Part shown: positions 32,209 to 41,132 of the stretch, in pieces
Layout of the letters: every line of letters starts with the position of its first letter
How positions within the stretch are numbered: the stretch's first letter is position 1
NCBI RefSeq assembly: GCF_018502625.1
Contig: NZ_CP075566.1
Coordinates: forward strand, 1,493,001 to 1,557,000
Length of the DNA: 64,000 nt
From: Pseudomonas hormoni
GTDB lineage: Bacteria; Pseudomonadota; Gammaproteobacteria; Pseudomonadales; Pseudomonadaceae
Direction: 5' to 3'
The notes under the pieces: generated by a model
Told to the model about the DNA's origin: nothing
What the model saw: only the letters and a program-made list of their open reading frames with translations
Database searches by the model: none
Position numbers and translations under genes: made by a program

Positions 32209-32592
32209 ATGAACAGTCTCAGAAAGCAGCTCTCTGCAAGCTCAACCGCACAAGCCCTTGTTGTGAACGCCATGATGTATGGCGAGGAGAAGGGGCGCGA
32301 TATAAATCGGTTTCGTTTCAGCATGCATGGCATGAAGATGGTGTCCGGCCGCTCGCTTCCATCAGCCCAGTTCTTCGAGGATCTGCGCAGCGTCTTTGCT
32401 GAAATGGGGTGGTCGATGATCAATATGCCGGACGGCGATTTTGCTTTCATTCAGTCGGCGAAAATTGAAGTATGGCCTCGGGTTGGCTATGGGCGGCTTA
32501 CAGAGGCGCTTTCGACAAGCGATCCTGAGGTTGCAATCGAAATGTTGTTTGTAAAACATCTTCCCGACTTTGAAAGCGAGTTGAGCCTCTAA
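32209..32592 (+). CDS. Hypothetical moron protein
   Basis: 127 residues from ATG 32209. A start at ATG 32149 would add 20 residues but would be nearly leaderless given the promoter at 32108-32135. MNSLRKQLSASSTAQALVVN, later LPSAQFFEDLRSVFAEMGWS and IEVWPRVGYGRLTEAL. Own promoter and own terminator (32613-32639) between holin and terminase genes make it a typical moron, expressed in the lysogen. Function unknown. Confidence 0.55.
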   Translation: MNSLRKQLSASSTAQALVVNAMMYGEEKGRDINRFRFSMHGMKMVSGRSLPSAQFFEDLRSVFAEMGWSMINMPDGDFAFIQSAKIEVWPRVGYGRLTEALSTSDPEVAIEMLFVKHLPDFESELSL

Positions 32593-32612
32593 CTAGCTCG
32601 CTCGATGTAAAA

Positions 32613-32639
32613 AGACCGCCATGTTGGCGGTTTTTTTTT
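32613..32639 (+). terminator. Terminator of the moron at 32209
   Basis: CCGCC ATGTT GGCGG followed by nine T. Confidence 0.85.
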
Positions 32640-32662
32640 GAACGGTTTTACTGGGGACCCCT

Positions 32663-33286
32663 ATGGCTAGGCCAATGCCTCCAGCATCCATGCTCGATTG
32701 CTCTGAGTTTTCCGACTTTGGAATCCGCCTGACGCCTGCCACCGAGGTCTGGGAATGGCTCCAAAACCAGATCCTCGCCGACACTGGCAGCATTCACAAC
32801 GAAGATCATGCCCATCTACTGGATGCAGACATCCAGGTCATGTGGGCATCGTCAGCATTCACCAAGAAGGGTCGTACGGTAGTTGGCCAGGCCGAACAGG
32901 TAGCGTTCCGCGCAGGTGGCTGGCAGAAAGCCCGAATGGAACAGCAGATGTTCGATTGGTTCGGCGAGGTGCCGGCTTACATCATCACCCTGGCTGCCGA
33001 TTACTGCGCCCAGTGCTCCGACGCTGACTTCTGCGCGCTGGTCGAGCATGAGCTCTACCACATTGCCCATGCCACCGATAAGTACGGTCAGCCAGCCTTC
33101 ACCAAAGACGGCGCACCGAAGCTTGAGATGCGCGGACACGACGTTGAAGAGTTCGTCGGTGTGGTCCGCCGCTATGGTGCGAGCCATGACGTTCAGGCTC
33201 TGGTGGATGCTGCAAACAGTCCTGCCGAGGTAGGGAAGCTGAATATATCGAGGGCCTGCGGAACCTGTCTGCTCAAGTCGGCCTGA
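32663..33286 (+). CDS. Putative phage metallopeptidase-domain protein
   Basis: 207 residues. Zinc-protease motif HELYH at residues 129-133 (EHELYHIAHA), with WASSAFTKKGRTVVGQAEQV and PAYIITLAADYC before it, matching the putative phage metallopeptidase family found next to terminase genes. Substrate unknown; a role in head maturation or in processing host proteins is possible. First gene of the packaging set. Confidence 0.8.
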   Translation: MARPMPPASMLDCSEFSDFGIRLTPATEVWEWLQNQILADTGSIHNEDHAHLLDADIQVMWASSAFTKKGRTVVGQAEQVAFRAGGWQKARMEQQMFDWFGEVPAYIITLAADYCAQCSDADFCALVEHELYHIAHATDKYGQPAFTKDGAPKLEMRGHDVEEFVGVVRRYGASHDVQALVDAANSPAEVGKLNISRACGTCLLKSA

Positions 33287-33318
33287 ACCCATGACAGGTT
33301 TTGACGGATGACAACCCT

Positions 33319-33780
33319 ATGGCAGTGTTACGAAGCGAGGTCAAAGCCTTCATTGTTCAGGCTCTGGCCTGCTTTGATACGCCATCTCAGGTGGTCGAAT
33401 CGGTCAAGAAGGAATTCGGGATCGAGATGAGTCGCCAGCAGTGCGAGTCTCATGACCCCACGAAGTTTGCAGGACAGGGGCTTGGCTCGAAGTGGGTGGA
33501 ACTGTTTCACGCTGCCCGCAAGCGCTTTCGCGAAGAAACTGTCGACATCCCGATCGCCAACCGAGCGTATCGGCTCCGCGCACTTGGCCGCATGGCTGAG
33601 AAGGCCGAGAACATGAAGAACATGGCGTTGACTGCCCAGCTGCTGGAGCAGGCCGCCAAGGAAGTCGGTGACATCTACGTCAACCGGCACCGCAAAGATG
33701 AGCCGGACGATGAGCCGGCAATCCCCACCCGCATTCAAGTAGACGTGGTGGATGCGAGGAAGCCGAATGCCGAGCCTTAA
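33319..33780 (+). CDS. Terminase small subunit (DUF2280)
   Basis: 153 residues from ATG 33319 (TTG 33301 possible). The DUF2280 pattern: VKAFIVQALACFDTPSQVVE, SVKKEFGIEMSRQQCESHDP, then the helical stretch NRAYRLRALGRMAEKAENMK. Small terminases recognise the pac or cos site. The gene overlaps the large subunit by 14 bases, the usual pairing. Confidence 0.88.
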   Translation: MAVLRSEVKAFIVQALACFDTPSQVVESVKKEFGIEMSRQQCESHDPTKFAGQGLGSKWVELFHAARKRFREETVDIPIANRAYRLRALGRMAEKAENMKNMALTAQLLEQAAKEVGDIYVNRHRKDEPDDEPAIPTRIQVDVVDARKPNAEP

Positions 33781-35068
33781 CGTTCCTCAGGCTCACTTCC
33801 TCACGCTGCCACACAAGTTCCGCGCATTCGTCGCAGGGTTCGGCTCAGGAAAGACCTGGGTGGGATGCTCGGCGCTCAGCAAGCACTTCATGGAGTGGCC
33901 CGGCGTCAACGCTGGTTACTTCGCACCGACGTACCCGCAGATCCGGGACATCTTCTATCCAACCATGGACGAGGTGGCTTATGACTGGGGGCTGAAGACC
34001 AAGATCAACCAAGCGAACCATGAGGTTCACATTTACAGCGGCCGGCAGTATCGCGGCACTGTGATTTGCCGGTCGATGGAGAAGCCGCAAACCATTGTTG
34101 GTTTCAAGATCGGTCACGCCCTGGTGGATGAGCTGGACGTGCTGACGTCGATCAAGGCGCAGCAGGCCTGGCGCAAGATCATTGCCCGGATGCGTTACAA
34201 CCTGCCAGGGCTGAAAAACGGCGTCGACGTGACCACGACGCCGGAAGGCTTCAAGTTTGTCTTCCTGCAGTTCGTGAAGCAGCTCCGCGACAAGCCAAAG
34301 CTGAATGAGATGTACGGCCTGGTGCAGGCAAGCACGTTCGACAACGAACTGAACCTGCCTGACGACTACATCCTGTCGCTCATGGAGTCGTATCCGCCCC
34401 AGCTGATCCTCGCTTACCTCAACGGCCAGTTCGTCAACCTGACGTCTGGATCGATCTACCACGCGTACGACCGCAAGCTGAATCAGTGCTTCGACACTGT
34501 GCAGCCGGGCGAGCCGCTGTTCATCGGCATGGACTTTAACGTCGGCAAGATGGCGGCGGTGACGCACGTCAAACGTGAGCAGGGCCTGCCGCGCGCGGTT
34601 GATGAATTGATGGATGGTTACGACACGCCGGACATGATCCGCCGTATCAAGGAGCGCTACTGGGAACACAACGGCAACGACTACACGAAAACCTGTGCAA
34701 TCCGGATTTACCCGGATGCCTCCGGTAATTCGCGCAAGTCGGTCAATGCCAGCGAAACCGACCTCGCCTTGCTCAAGCAGGCAGGCTTCGAAGTCATCGC
34801 GCCGGCTGCCAACCCGCCAGTCAAGGACCGGATCAACGCCATGAACGCCATGTTCTGCAATGCACAGGGTGAGCGGCGATACCTGGTCAATCCGTTCACT
34901 TGCCCGACTTACGCCGACGGCCTTGAGCAGCAGATCTGGGCGCCCAACGGTGAACCGGACAAGAGCCAGGGCAACGACCACGCCAACGATGGCGGCGGTT
35001 ACTTCATTCATCGCGAGTACCCGATCATTAAACCGGTCACCTCAATGAAAATGGGAGTCGCCCGATGA
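33767..35068 (+). CDS. Terminase large subunit
   Basis: 433 residues from ATG 33767 with GAGGA 7 bases upstream. Walker A AGFGSGKT (23-30), Walker B HALVDELD (Asp121, Glu122) and a nuclease domain with IGMDFNVGKMAAV (about 248-260) and HANDGGGYFIHREYP near the end. It powers DNA packaging and cuts concatemers. ATGA overlap with the portal gene. Confidence 0.95.
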   Translation: MPSLNVPQAHFLTLPHKFRAFVAGFGSGKTWVGCSALSKHFMEWPGVNAGYFAPTYPQIRDIFYPTMDEVAYDWGLKTKINQANHEVHIYSGRQYRGTVICRSMEKPQTIVGFKIGHALVDELDVLTSIKAQQAWRKIIARMRYNLPGLKNGVDVTTTPEGFKFVFLQFVKQLRDKPKLNEMYGLVQASTFDNELNLPDDYILSLMESYPPQLILAYLNGQFVNLTSGSIYHAYDRKLNQCFDTVQPGEPLFIGMDFNVGKMAAVTHVKREQGLPRAVDELMDGYDTPDMIRRIKERYWEHNGNDYTKTCAIRIYPDASGNSRKSVNASETDLALLKQAGFEVIAPAANPPVKDRINAMNAMFCNAQGERRYLVNPFTCPTYADGLEQQIWAPNGEPDKSQGNDHANDGGGYFIHREYPIIKPVTSMKMGVAR

Positions 35069-36525
35069 CGGACGTCACTTTTACTCGGGACGATTACAAG
35101 GCGGCGCAGTACCGCTGGAAATTGGTCCGCGACGTCTGCAAGGGCTCGGAAACCATCAAAGCGGCCGGCGACAAGTACCTTCCCCGACCGAATGCCTCGG
35201 ACACCAGCGATGACAACAAGGATCGCTACGACGCGTACAAAAAACGCGCTGTGTTCTACAACGCCACGGGCCGCACGAAACACAGCTTGGTTGGCGCGGT
35301 GTTCCGCACTTGGCCAACGCTGACCGTCCCCGGCGCACTCGGCTACGTGTCGAAGGATATCGACGGGCAGGGCGTAAGCGTTTACCAGCAGTCGCAGTCG
35401 GTGATCGGGCATCTGCTCGAAGTCGGGCGTCATGGTCTGCTGGTGGATTACGCAGCTGTCGAGGCAGGCACCGTAAGCAAGGCAGACGAACTGTCCGGCC
35501 GCGCCCGGGCGAGCGTCGCCAGTTACCCGGCCGAGTCCATCATTAACTGGAAGACTCGCCAAGTTGGTGGCCAGCATCTGTTGAGCCTGGTGGTGCTGCG
35601 CGAAACGGTCGACGTCGACACTGACGACGGCTTCGGTAGCGAGCAGGTTGTTCAATACCGAGTGCTGCGCCTGGATGACGCCGGCGTCTACACGCAGGAA
35701 GTGTGGGAAGAGGGGTCAAGCCAGACAGCGATGATCGTTGCGCCCTTCACACCATTGAATGGCCTCGGCCAACCATGGCGTGTGATCCCGTTCCAGTTTC
35801 TAGGCAGCGAGAATAACGACACCAGCATTGATGACTCTCCGCTGTACGACATGGCCGAAATCAACATCGGCCATTACCGCAACAGCGCGGATTACGAGGA
35901 GGCCGCCTACCTGGTGGGCCAGCCTCAGCCATGGATGTCTGGGCTGGACGAGCAATGGCGCGACCATCTGGAAAAAGCCGGGATATTCCTGGGGTCGAGG
36001 GCACCGTGGCTGCTTCCGGTCAATGGCGCGTGCGGCGTGTGGCAGGCTCAGCCCAACACGGTCGCTAAAGAGGCCATGGACAGCAAGAAAGAGGACATGG
36101 TGTCGCTCGGCGCCCGGTTGATCGAGCGGGGGAGCGCGGTGAAGACCGCGACCCAAGCCGACAACGACAGCGCCGCCGAACACAGCGTGTTGTCGCTGGT
36201 GGTGAGCAACGTCAGCGAGGCCTACAGCCAGTGCTTGGTCTGGATGGCTGAGTTCGTGAATGCCACCGGCGAAACCCTCTACAAACTCAACCAGGACTTC
36301 AGCCAGATCACCCTGGACGCGACGATCCTCACCGGTTTGTTCAATGCAGTGCAGGGCGGCAAGTTGCCGTCGTCTGACTTCTGGCAGTACCTGCGTGATC
36401 GCGGGGTGATTGATCCCGAGAAGACCGACGATCAGATCCGCGACGAACTGGAAACTGAGAACCCCGGGCCTGATCTGGATGACGAAGAGGTAATCCCGAA
36501 TGGCGGCAAACCAAGCGATCCTTGA
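35065..36525 (+). CDS. Portal protein (DUF4055)
   Basis: 486 residues. DUF4055 features: YKAAQYRWKLVRDVCKGSET, DRYDAYKKRAVFYNATGRTK, SVIGHLLEVGRHGLLVDYA and PAESIINWKTRQVGGQHLL. It forms the dodecameric vertex ring to which terminase docks. Overlaps the head morphogenesis gene by 26 bases. Confidence 0.9.
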   Translation: MTDVTFTRDDYKAAQYRWKLVRDVCKGSETIKAAGDKYLPRPNASDTSDDNKDRYDAYKKRAVFYNATGRTKHSLVGAVFRTWPTLTVPGALGYVSKDIDGQGVSVYQQSQSVIGHLLEVGRHGLLVDYAAVEAGTVSKADELSGRARASVASYPAESIINWKTRQVGGQHLLSLVVLRETVDVDTDDGFGSEQVVQYRVLRLDDAGVYTQEVWEEGSSQTAMIVAPFTPLNGLGQPWRVIPFQFLGSENNDTSIDDSPLYDMAEINIGHYRNSADYEEAAYLVGQPQPWMSGLDEQWRDHLEKAGIFLGSRAPWLLPVNGACGVWQAQPNTVAKEAMDSKKEDMVSLGARLIERGSAVKTATQADNDSAAEHSVLSLVVSNVSEAYSQCLVWMAEFVNATGETLYKLNQDFSQITLDATILTGLFNAVQGGKLPSSDFWQYLRDRGVIDPEKTDDQIRDELETENPGPDLDDEEVIPNGGKPSDP

Positions 36526-37588
36526 CGCCACGATTCGACACGCCGTCTTCCTCGAGCAACTGAAGTCGGGGGAGGTCGCCAAGTTCGGGCCATTCCTCAA
36601 GGAGATCGACCGCTCGATCCGTGAGCGGCTGACCCGAGCCGACCTGACGGATTACACCATCGCGCGTCTGGAGAGGCTGCTGAGCGAGGTTGATAGCCTG
36701 TTGCTGGGCATCTTCGACCGATACAGTGAAAAGCTGAACCTCGACCTGATCGACATCGCCAACTACGAGGCTGAGTTTGAAGCGACCAGCCTGACCCGGG
36801 CGGCACCGGTGGGAGTCTCGTTTGACGCCGCGGTGCCTGGTGCTGCTGCAATCAGGGCGGCCATTCTCACGAACCCGCTCAGCGTGCGCGGTGCGGACGG
36901 CGGGAAACTGCTCAAGTCGTTCATTGATGGCTTCACCACTACCGAGCGACAACGCCTCACAGGCGCGATCCGGCAGGGCTTCTTCGAAGGCCAGACGAAC
37001 TTTCAGATCATCAAGAAGATCCGCGGGACTAAGGCGCTCCAGTACAACGACGGCATCCTGGCCACGACCAACCGCAATGCCAGCGCCGTGGTGCGAACTG
37101 CGGTGCAGCACGTCGCCACCCAGGCGCGCATGGAGACTCTAAAAGAGAACGCCGATGTTGTGCAGGCGGTGGAGTGGGTCAGCACGCTGGACACGAAGAC
37201 CACCAGCCAGTGCCGGACGCTCGACAAGCAGCGCTTCAAGCTCACCGAGGGGCCGCGGCCGCCGATCCACATCAACTGCCGTTCGACAATCGTCGCGGTG
37301 ACCCGCTTCAGCGCGTTGTTCGCCAAGGATGCCACGCGCGCATCCATCGGCGACGGTGGCGCCCAGCAGGTGAGGGCAGACCTGAGCTATTACGACTGGC
37401 TCAAGCAGCAACCGGCGGCGTTTCAGGACAAGGCCATCGGCCCGGTCCGCGCGAAGTTATTTCGCGAGGGTGGCCTGACGATCGAACGATTCTCCGAGCT
37501 GCAGCTTGATCGTAACTTTTCACCGCTAACGCTTGTGCAAATGAAAGCGCTTGAGCCTTTGGCATTTGCAAAGGCGGGCCTCAGATGA
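36500..37588 (+). CDS. Head morphogenesis protein, SPP1 gp7/Mu F type
   Basis: 362 residues. The conserved C-terminal domain lies near 220-265: EWVSTLDTKTTSQCRTLDKQ, RPPIHINCRSTIVAV. The N-terminal part is helical. Minor head proteins of this family enter the procapsid and may aid ejection. No toxin or ADP-ribosyltransferase fusion at the C-terminus. Confidence 0.9.
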   Translation: MAANQAILDATIRHAVFLEQLKSGEVAKFGPFLKEIDRSIRERLTRADLTDYTIARLERLLSEVDSLLLGIFDRYSEKLNLDLIDIANYEAEFEATSLTRAAPVGVSFDAAVPGAAAIRAAILTNPLSVRGADGGKLLKSFIDGFTTTERQRLTGAIRQGFFEGQTNFQIIKKIRGTKALQYNDGILATTNRNASAVVRTAVQHVATQARMETLKENADVVQAVEWVSTLDTKTTSQCRTLDKQRFKLTEGPRPPIHINCRSTIVAVTRFSALFAKDATRASIGDGGAQQVRADLSYYDWLKQQPAAFQDKAIGPVRAKLFREGGLTIERFSELQLDRNFSPLTLVQMKALEPLAFAKAGLR

Positions 37589-37606
37589 AGAGGCCCGCTA
37601 TCGTGT

Positions 37607-38074
37607 TTAACCAACAACTTCCAATGCATTCACAGGGCGGCTAAAGATGCCTTCGTAACGCTGCTTGCAGCGGCGGAATTTCCCGGTCGCGACCAGTGCG
37701 TCAACAACCTCATTGGTCGCTTGCATGGTGTTTTTGTAGCGAAGATCTCCGAGAAATTCACGACGAATGATCGGGTCAAGCGTCATCAATTGATTGTCCG
37801 GAAATTTATCCAAGGTCTGAGCACGTTGGTTTACTGCAAGGTGTTGGATTTCATGTTTACGGAGGTAATCGAGCAGTTCTGGCACGCTCAGATATGCGTT
37901 AGGGCCGCCATATGGAAGTTTGATCATGGTTTGTTCCTCATTAAGTAGGGGGTTCAACCTACTTGGTGACTCTGACGCGCTGCCTCCTGCAATTAGTGCG
38001 CGGTAGTCGTCGATTGGAAGCACCGCAAATACTGCCTCGCCGCTTTCACCATGAATGAACTGAACTGAACTCAT
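37607..38074 (-). CDS. Antitoxin-like moron with own promoter
   Basis: 155 residues from ATG 38074 (GAGGAA 9 bases upstream). The first 30 residues, SSVQFIHGESGEAVFAVLPI, resemble antitoxin N-termini; the C-terminal two thirds (NAYLSVPELLDYLRKHEIQH, DPIIRREFLGDLRYKN) is helical. A second start, ATG 37927 with its own GAGGAAC, could give a 106-residue short form. Lies against the head genes and has a good promoter with a palindrome over its -10. No toxin gene is adjacent. Confidence 0.65.
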   Translation of the reverse strand: MSSVQFIHGESGEAVFAVLPIDDYRALIAGGSASESPSRLNPLLNEEQTMIKLPYGGPNAYLSVPELLDYLRKHEIQHLAVNQRAQTLDKFPDNQLMTLDPIIRREFLGDLRYKNTMQATNEVVDALVATGKFRRCKQRYEGIFSRPVNALEVVG

Positions 38075-38104
38075 AATTTCTGATTCCTCTCCGTTGGTGT
38101 GTGC

Positions 38105-38133
38105 AATGTAATTACAATGTAGATGCTCGTCAA
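38105..38133 (-). promoter_or_regulatory. Promoter of the antitoxin-like moron
   Basis: On the minus strand TTGACG (38128-38133), 17 bases, TACATT (38105-38110). The palindrome TGTAATTACA (38107-38116) covers the -10, a likely site for autoregulation. Confidence 0.7.
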
Positions 38134-38185
38134 GCTTTTTCACATCGCAGGCCGGGCCTGCGCCAACGTCTCTGGGAGACAACCA

Positions 38186-38893
38186 ATGCTGAAATTCCAA
38201 CTGGACAGCCTGGACGGTGTCGATGAATCCGTGCGCGCTCTTTACACCGAGAAGGACGGCAAGTTCGTACTCGGCATTGAAGGTCTGCCCCAACACGAAG
38301 ATGTATCCGGACTGAAAGCCAAGGTCGATGAGCTGCTCGGCGAAAAGAAACTGGCCGAGAAGAAAGCCCGGGAGGCTGAAGAGTTGGCCCGCACTGAGCG
38401 CGAAGAGGCTGCCCGCAAATCCGGCAACGTCGAAGAGCTCGAAAAGTCCTGGTCCGAAAAATACAACCGCCGCGAAGCTGAGCTGAACGGCACGCTGGAG
38501 CAGGAGCGGAACACGCTGAGCACTCAGATCCGGGATCTGACTGTTGGCCGCACCGCTACTGATATCGCGTCTGCCCTGGCAATCCCAGGCAGCGCAAAAG
38601 CCCTGTTGCCGCACATCGAGCGCCGTTTGAGCGTCGAGCAGCGCGACGGGAAGCCTGTTGTGGTCGTGCTCGACCAGCAGGGCAAGCTCTCGGCGGCAAC
38701 ACTGGATGAGCTGAAAGCAGAATTCGCAAATGACACGGCGTTCGCGCCGTTGATCGCGGGTAGTAAGGCATCGGGCGGCGGGGCCGGCGGTGCAGGTGGT
38801 GGGGGCGGGGCCCCGAAAGGAAAAATCGGCGGTAACAAAGAGGAACGCACGGCCGCTATCGCAAGCCGGTTCCCAGATCTCCCTCAATCGTAA
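38186..38893 (+). CDS. Scaffolding protein
   Basis: 235 residues from ATG 38186 (GGGAGACAACC upstream). Starts MLKFQLDSLDGVDESVRALY, then a long Glu/Lys coiled coil (about 50-110), a helical ASALAIPGSAKALLPHIERR block, a Gly-rich hinge and a basic tail (KGKIGGNKEERTAAIASRF). Typical of phage scaffolds that guide capsid assembly and leave the head. Directly upstream of the capsid gene. Confidence 0.85.
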   Translation: MLKFQLDSLDGVDESVRALYTEKDGKFVLGIEGLPQHEDVSGLKAKVDELLGEKKLAEKKAREAEELARTEREEAARKSGNVEELEKSWSEKYNRREAELNGTLEQERNTLSTQIRDLTVGRTATDIASALAIPGSAKALLPHIERRLSVEQRDGKPVVVVLDQQGKLSAATLDELKAEFANDTAFAPLIAGSKASGGGAGGAGGGGGAPKGKIGGNKEERTAAIASRFPDLPQS

Positions 38894-38904
38894 GGAAATA
38901 ACTC

Positions 38905-39873
38905 ATGTCCCTGTCTCAAATGCAGGTTTTCAACGACTACATCATGCCGGCGACTCTCGAGACGCTGGATCAAATGCTGGAGGCGTTCAACGCTGCTAGT
39001 AATGGCGCGATCGTGCTGTCTCCCAACGGCTTCACCGGCGACTTCCTGCAAGAGTCGTTCTTCCAGAACCTCGGTGCAGCCCAGCGCCGCGTGAATCGAT
39101 ACGGTGCCAACGCCGTGGTGGCGCCGGTTGACCTTACTGAACTGCAAGACACCACCGTGAAAGTGGCGGGCGGCTTCGGTCCGATTCGTTACGAGCCGTC
39201 GCAAATGACCTGGTTGCAGCGTCCAACTGCGCAGGGCGTTGAAGTTGCGAGCCGCGCGTTCGCCGAAGTGCTGCTGAAGGACCAGCTGAATACCGCTATC
39301 GCTGCACTGGTGGCCGCAATCACTGCGCAAGCAGGCGCGGTAAACGACGTGTCGGCTACCTCCGGCATCTCTCAGGCTGGCCTGAACAGCGCGCATGCGA
39401 AGTTCGGCGATGCCAGCCAGAACCTGATTGCTCAAGTCATGCAGGGCACCACCTGGCACAAACTGGTTGGCCAAGGTCTCGCCAACCCAAACAACCTGTT
39501 TCAGGCCGGCAACGTTCGCGTCGTCGATATCCTCGGCAAGACCTCGATCGTCACCGATGCCCCGGCGCTCGCACAGGCCGGCACGCCGAACAAGGAAATC
39601 ATCTTGGGCTTGGCCGCTGGCGCCGCTCTGGTGCACGACAACCGAGACATCATCTCGAACGTGCAGACCAACAACGGCAACGAGCGCATCACCACCACCA
39701 TCCAGGTTGACTACACCTTTGGCTTGGGCCTGAAGGGTTACACCTGGGATACCGCGAGTGGTGGCAAGTCTCCATCCAGCGCCGCGCTCGCCACTGGCAC
39801 CAACTGGGACAAGACCGCAGCCAGCATCAAGGACACCGCCGGTGTTGCCCTGATCGGCGACGCCTCCAAGTAA
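38905..39873 (+). CDS. Major capsid protein
   Basis: 322 residues, with AAGGAAATAACTC before the ATG. MSLSQMQVFNDYIMPATLET, FLQESFFQNLGAAQRRVNRY and GGFGPIRYEPSQMTWLQRP match capsid proteins of siphoviruses with DUF4055 portals. Position after scaffold and length support the call. No N-terminal delta domain, consistent with a separate scaffold. Confidence 0.9.
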   Translation: MSLSQMQVFNDYIMPATLETLDQMLEAFNAASNGAIVLSPNGFTGDFLQESFFQNLGAAQRRVNRYGANAVVAPVDLTELQDTTVKVAGGFGPIRYEPSQMTWLQRPTAQGVEVASRAFAEVLLKDQLNTAIAALVAAITAQAGAVNDVSATSGISQAGLNSAHAKFGDASQNLIAQVMQGTTWHKLVGQGLANPNNLFQAGNVRVVDILGKTSIVTDAPALAQAGTPNKEIILGLAAGAALVHDNRDIISNVQTNNGNERITTTIQVDYTFGLGLKGYTWDTASGGKSPSSAALATGTNWDKTAASIKDTAGVALIGDASK

Positions 39874-39926
39874 CTAATTGATGTCTGCGCCGGGGCATAA
39901 TGCCCTGGCCCAGCGGAGTGACAGTG

Positions 39927-40241
39927 ATGACCGACAACAACATCTGGTATCTGCCGGGTCCGTTCCACCGCTACGAAGATGACGTGAAGGCGATCGCCAA
40001 GAAGGAAGGCCTGATCATCATCGACGCAAACGTGACGGAAGATCGCGGTGGCGAGGTTGAGAAGCCGCCGAAGGCGAAGTTGAAACCTGAGTTCCGTCCA
40101 GCCTCGAAGGCTCCAACCGCGGATCCTCGCGAAAAGCTGAAGATCGAAGAGCTCCACGACGCGCTGACGAAGAAAGGCGTAACCTTTGACAGCAACGCCG
40201 ATCAGCCAACCCTTCTGCAACTGCTGAAAGATCAGGACTGA
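39927..40241 (+). CDS. Small head protein with a HeH/LEM-like domain
   Basis: 104 residues from ATG 39927 (GGAGTGA upstream). N-terminal NNIWYLPGPFHRYEDDVKAI; the C-terminal 35 residues (KLKIEELHDALTKKGVTFDS, QPTLLQLLKD) form the helix-extension-helix motif found in many small phage head proteins. Role not defined; head decoration or completion likely. Confidence 0.7.
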   Translation: MTDNNIWYLPGPFHRYEDDVKAIAKKEGLIIIDANVTEDRGGEVEKPPKAKLKPEFRPASKAPTADPREKLKIEELHDALTKKGVTFDSNADQPTLLQLLKDQD

Positions 40242-40244
40242 CAC

Positions 40245-40745
40245 ATGCTCATCATCGAGGACGGTACCGGCAAGCCAGACGCCGAAAGCTACGCATCTGC
40301 AGAGGACCTGACGCTGTACGCCGTGAAGTTCGGCGTGGTCATTCCCGCAGAAGTGCCTGCGCAAGAAGCGTTGCTGCGCCGGGCCGCCTTGGCGATGGAT
40401 GGCAAGACCTGGAAGGGGCGCAAGACGGACAGCGATCAGGCCCTAGCCTGGCCGCGCCGCGGGGTTGAACTCGATCAGCAGATCAAGCCCGACAACTACC
40501 TGCCGGCGCGCATCCAATACGGCCAGATGGCTTTGGCCGCTGAGATCCACGCCGACGACATCGACCCGATTGACAAGCGTAAAGGTGCTGTGACGCTGGA
40601 GCGTGTCGAAGGCGCAGTAACTCGCGAGTACGCCACGATCCCAAACACCAGCGGCCGACTGCTGCCGGCGGCGCCAGATCGGCCGAGTGCTACACAGTTC
40701 GCTGACTACCTACAGAAGCGGGGCTTGTTCGCCGTCCGCGTATAG
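40245..40745 (+). CDS. Head-tail connector (DnaT-like/gp6-type)
   Basis: 166 residues, 3 bases after the previous stop. GTGKPDAESYASAEDLTLYA at the start and LLRRAALAMDGKTWKGRKTD in the middle are hallmarks of the family annotated as DnaT-like ssDNA-binding protein. In this place it is a head-completion adaptor, not a replication protein. Confidence 0.82.
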   Translation: MLIIEDGTGKPDAESYASAEDLTLYAVKFGVVIPAEVPAQEALLRRAALAMDGKTWKGRKTDSDQALAWPRRGVELDQQIKPDNYLPARIQYGQMALAAEIHADDIDPIDKRKGAVTLERVEGAVTREYATIPNTSGRLLPAAPDRPSATQFADYLQKRGLFAVRV

Positions 40746-40760
40746 ACAAAATGGAGCACC

Positions 40761-41132
40761 ATGGCCACCTTCTACGACGAAATGGCCGTGATGGCTCTGG
40801 ACATGATCACAGAGTTCGGCCAACCCGTGATCATTCGGGCAACCACCGTCGGCGAGTACGACCCGGATACCGGCAGTGCACCGCCTGACACCGTCACCGA
40901 TCAAACCGCCCAAGGCATCCTGCTCGACTTCTCCGGCCAAGAATTCCAGAACAACAGCCTCATCAAGCGGGGCGACAAGAAGCTCAAGATCGCCGCGCAG
41001 GATTTGGCGTGGGCGCCGGAGCTGCTGAACAAGGTCATCGTTCAGGGCCGCACCTGGTCAATCGTTCCGCCGCTGAAAGAGATCAACCCGGCCGGCACGC
41101 CGATTCTGTATGAGCTGCAGGTGCGGTCATGA
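40761..41132 (+). CDS. Head closure/stopper-like protein
   Basis: 123 residues starting MATFYDEMAVMALDMITEFG; QPVIIRATTVGEYDPDTGSA and DKKLKIAAQDLAWAPELLNK are typical of phage head-closure proteins (beta-barrel). ATGA overlap with the next gene. Confidence 0.75.
   Translation: MATFYDEMAVMALDMITEFGQPVIIRATTVGEYDPDTGSAPPDTVTDQTAQGILLDFSGQEFQNNSLIKRGDKKLKIAAQDLAWAPELLNKVIVQGRTWSIVPPLKEINPAGTPILYELQVRS

Noticed and set aside
33845..35011. 388-residue open frame on the minus strand opposite the terminase gene
   Set aside because: It is the antisense shadow of a GC-rich gene with clear Walker motifs; the composition is atypical and there is no ribosome site.
38075..38887. N-terminal extension of the antitoxin-like frame to 426 residues
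   Set aside because: The extension is the antisense of the scaffold gene; promoter and ribosome site place the start at 38074.
40245..40745. DnaT-type primosome protein
   Set aside because: The family name is misleading; in the head-tail gene order it is a connector.
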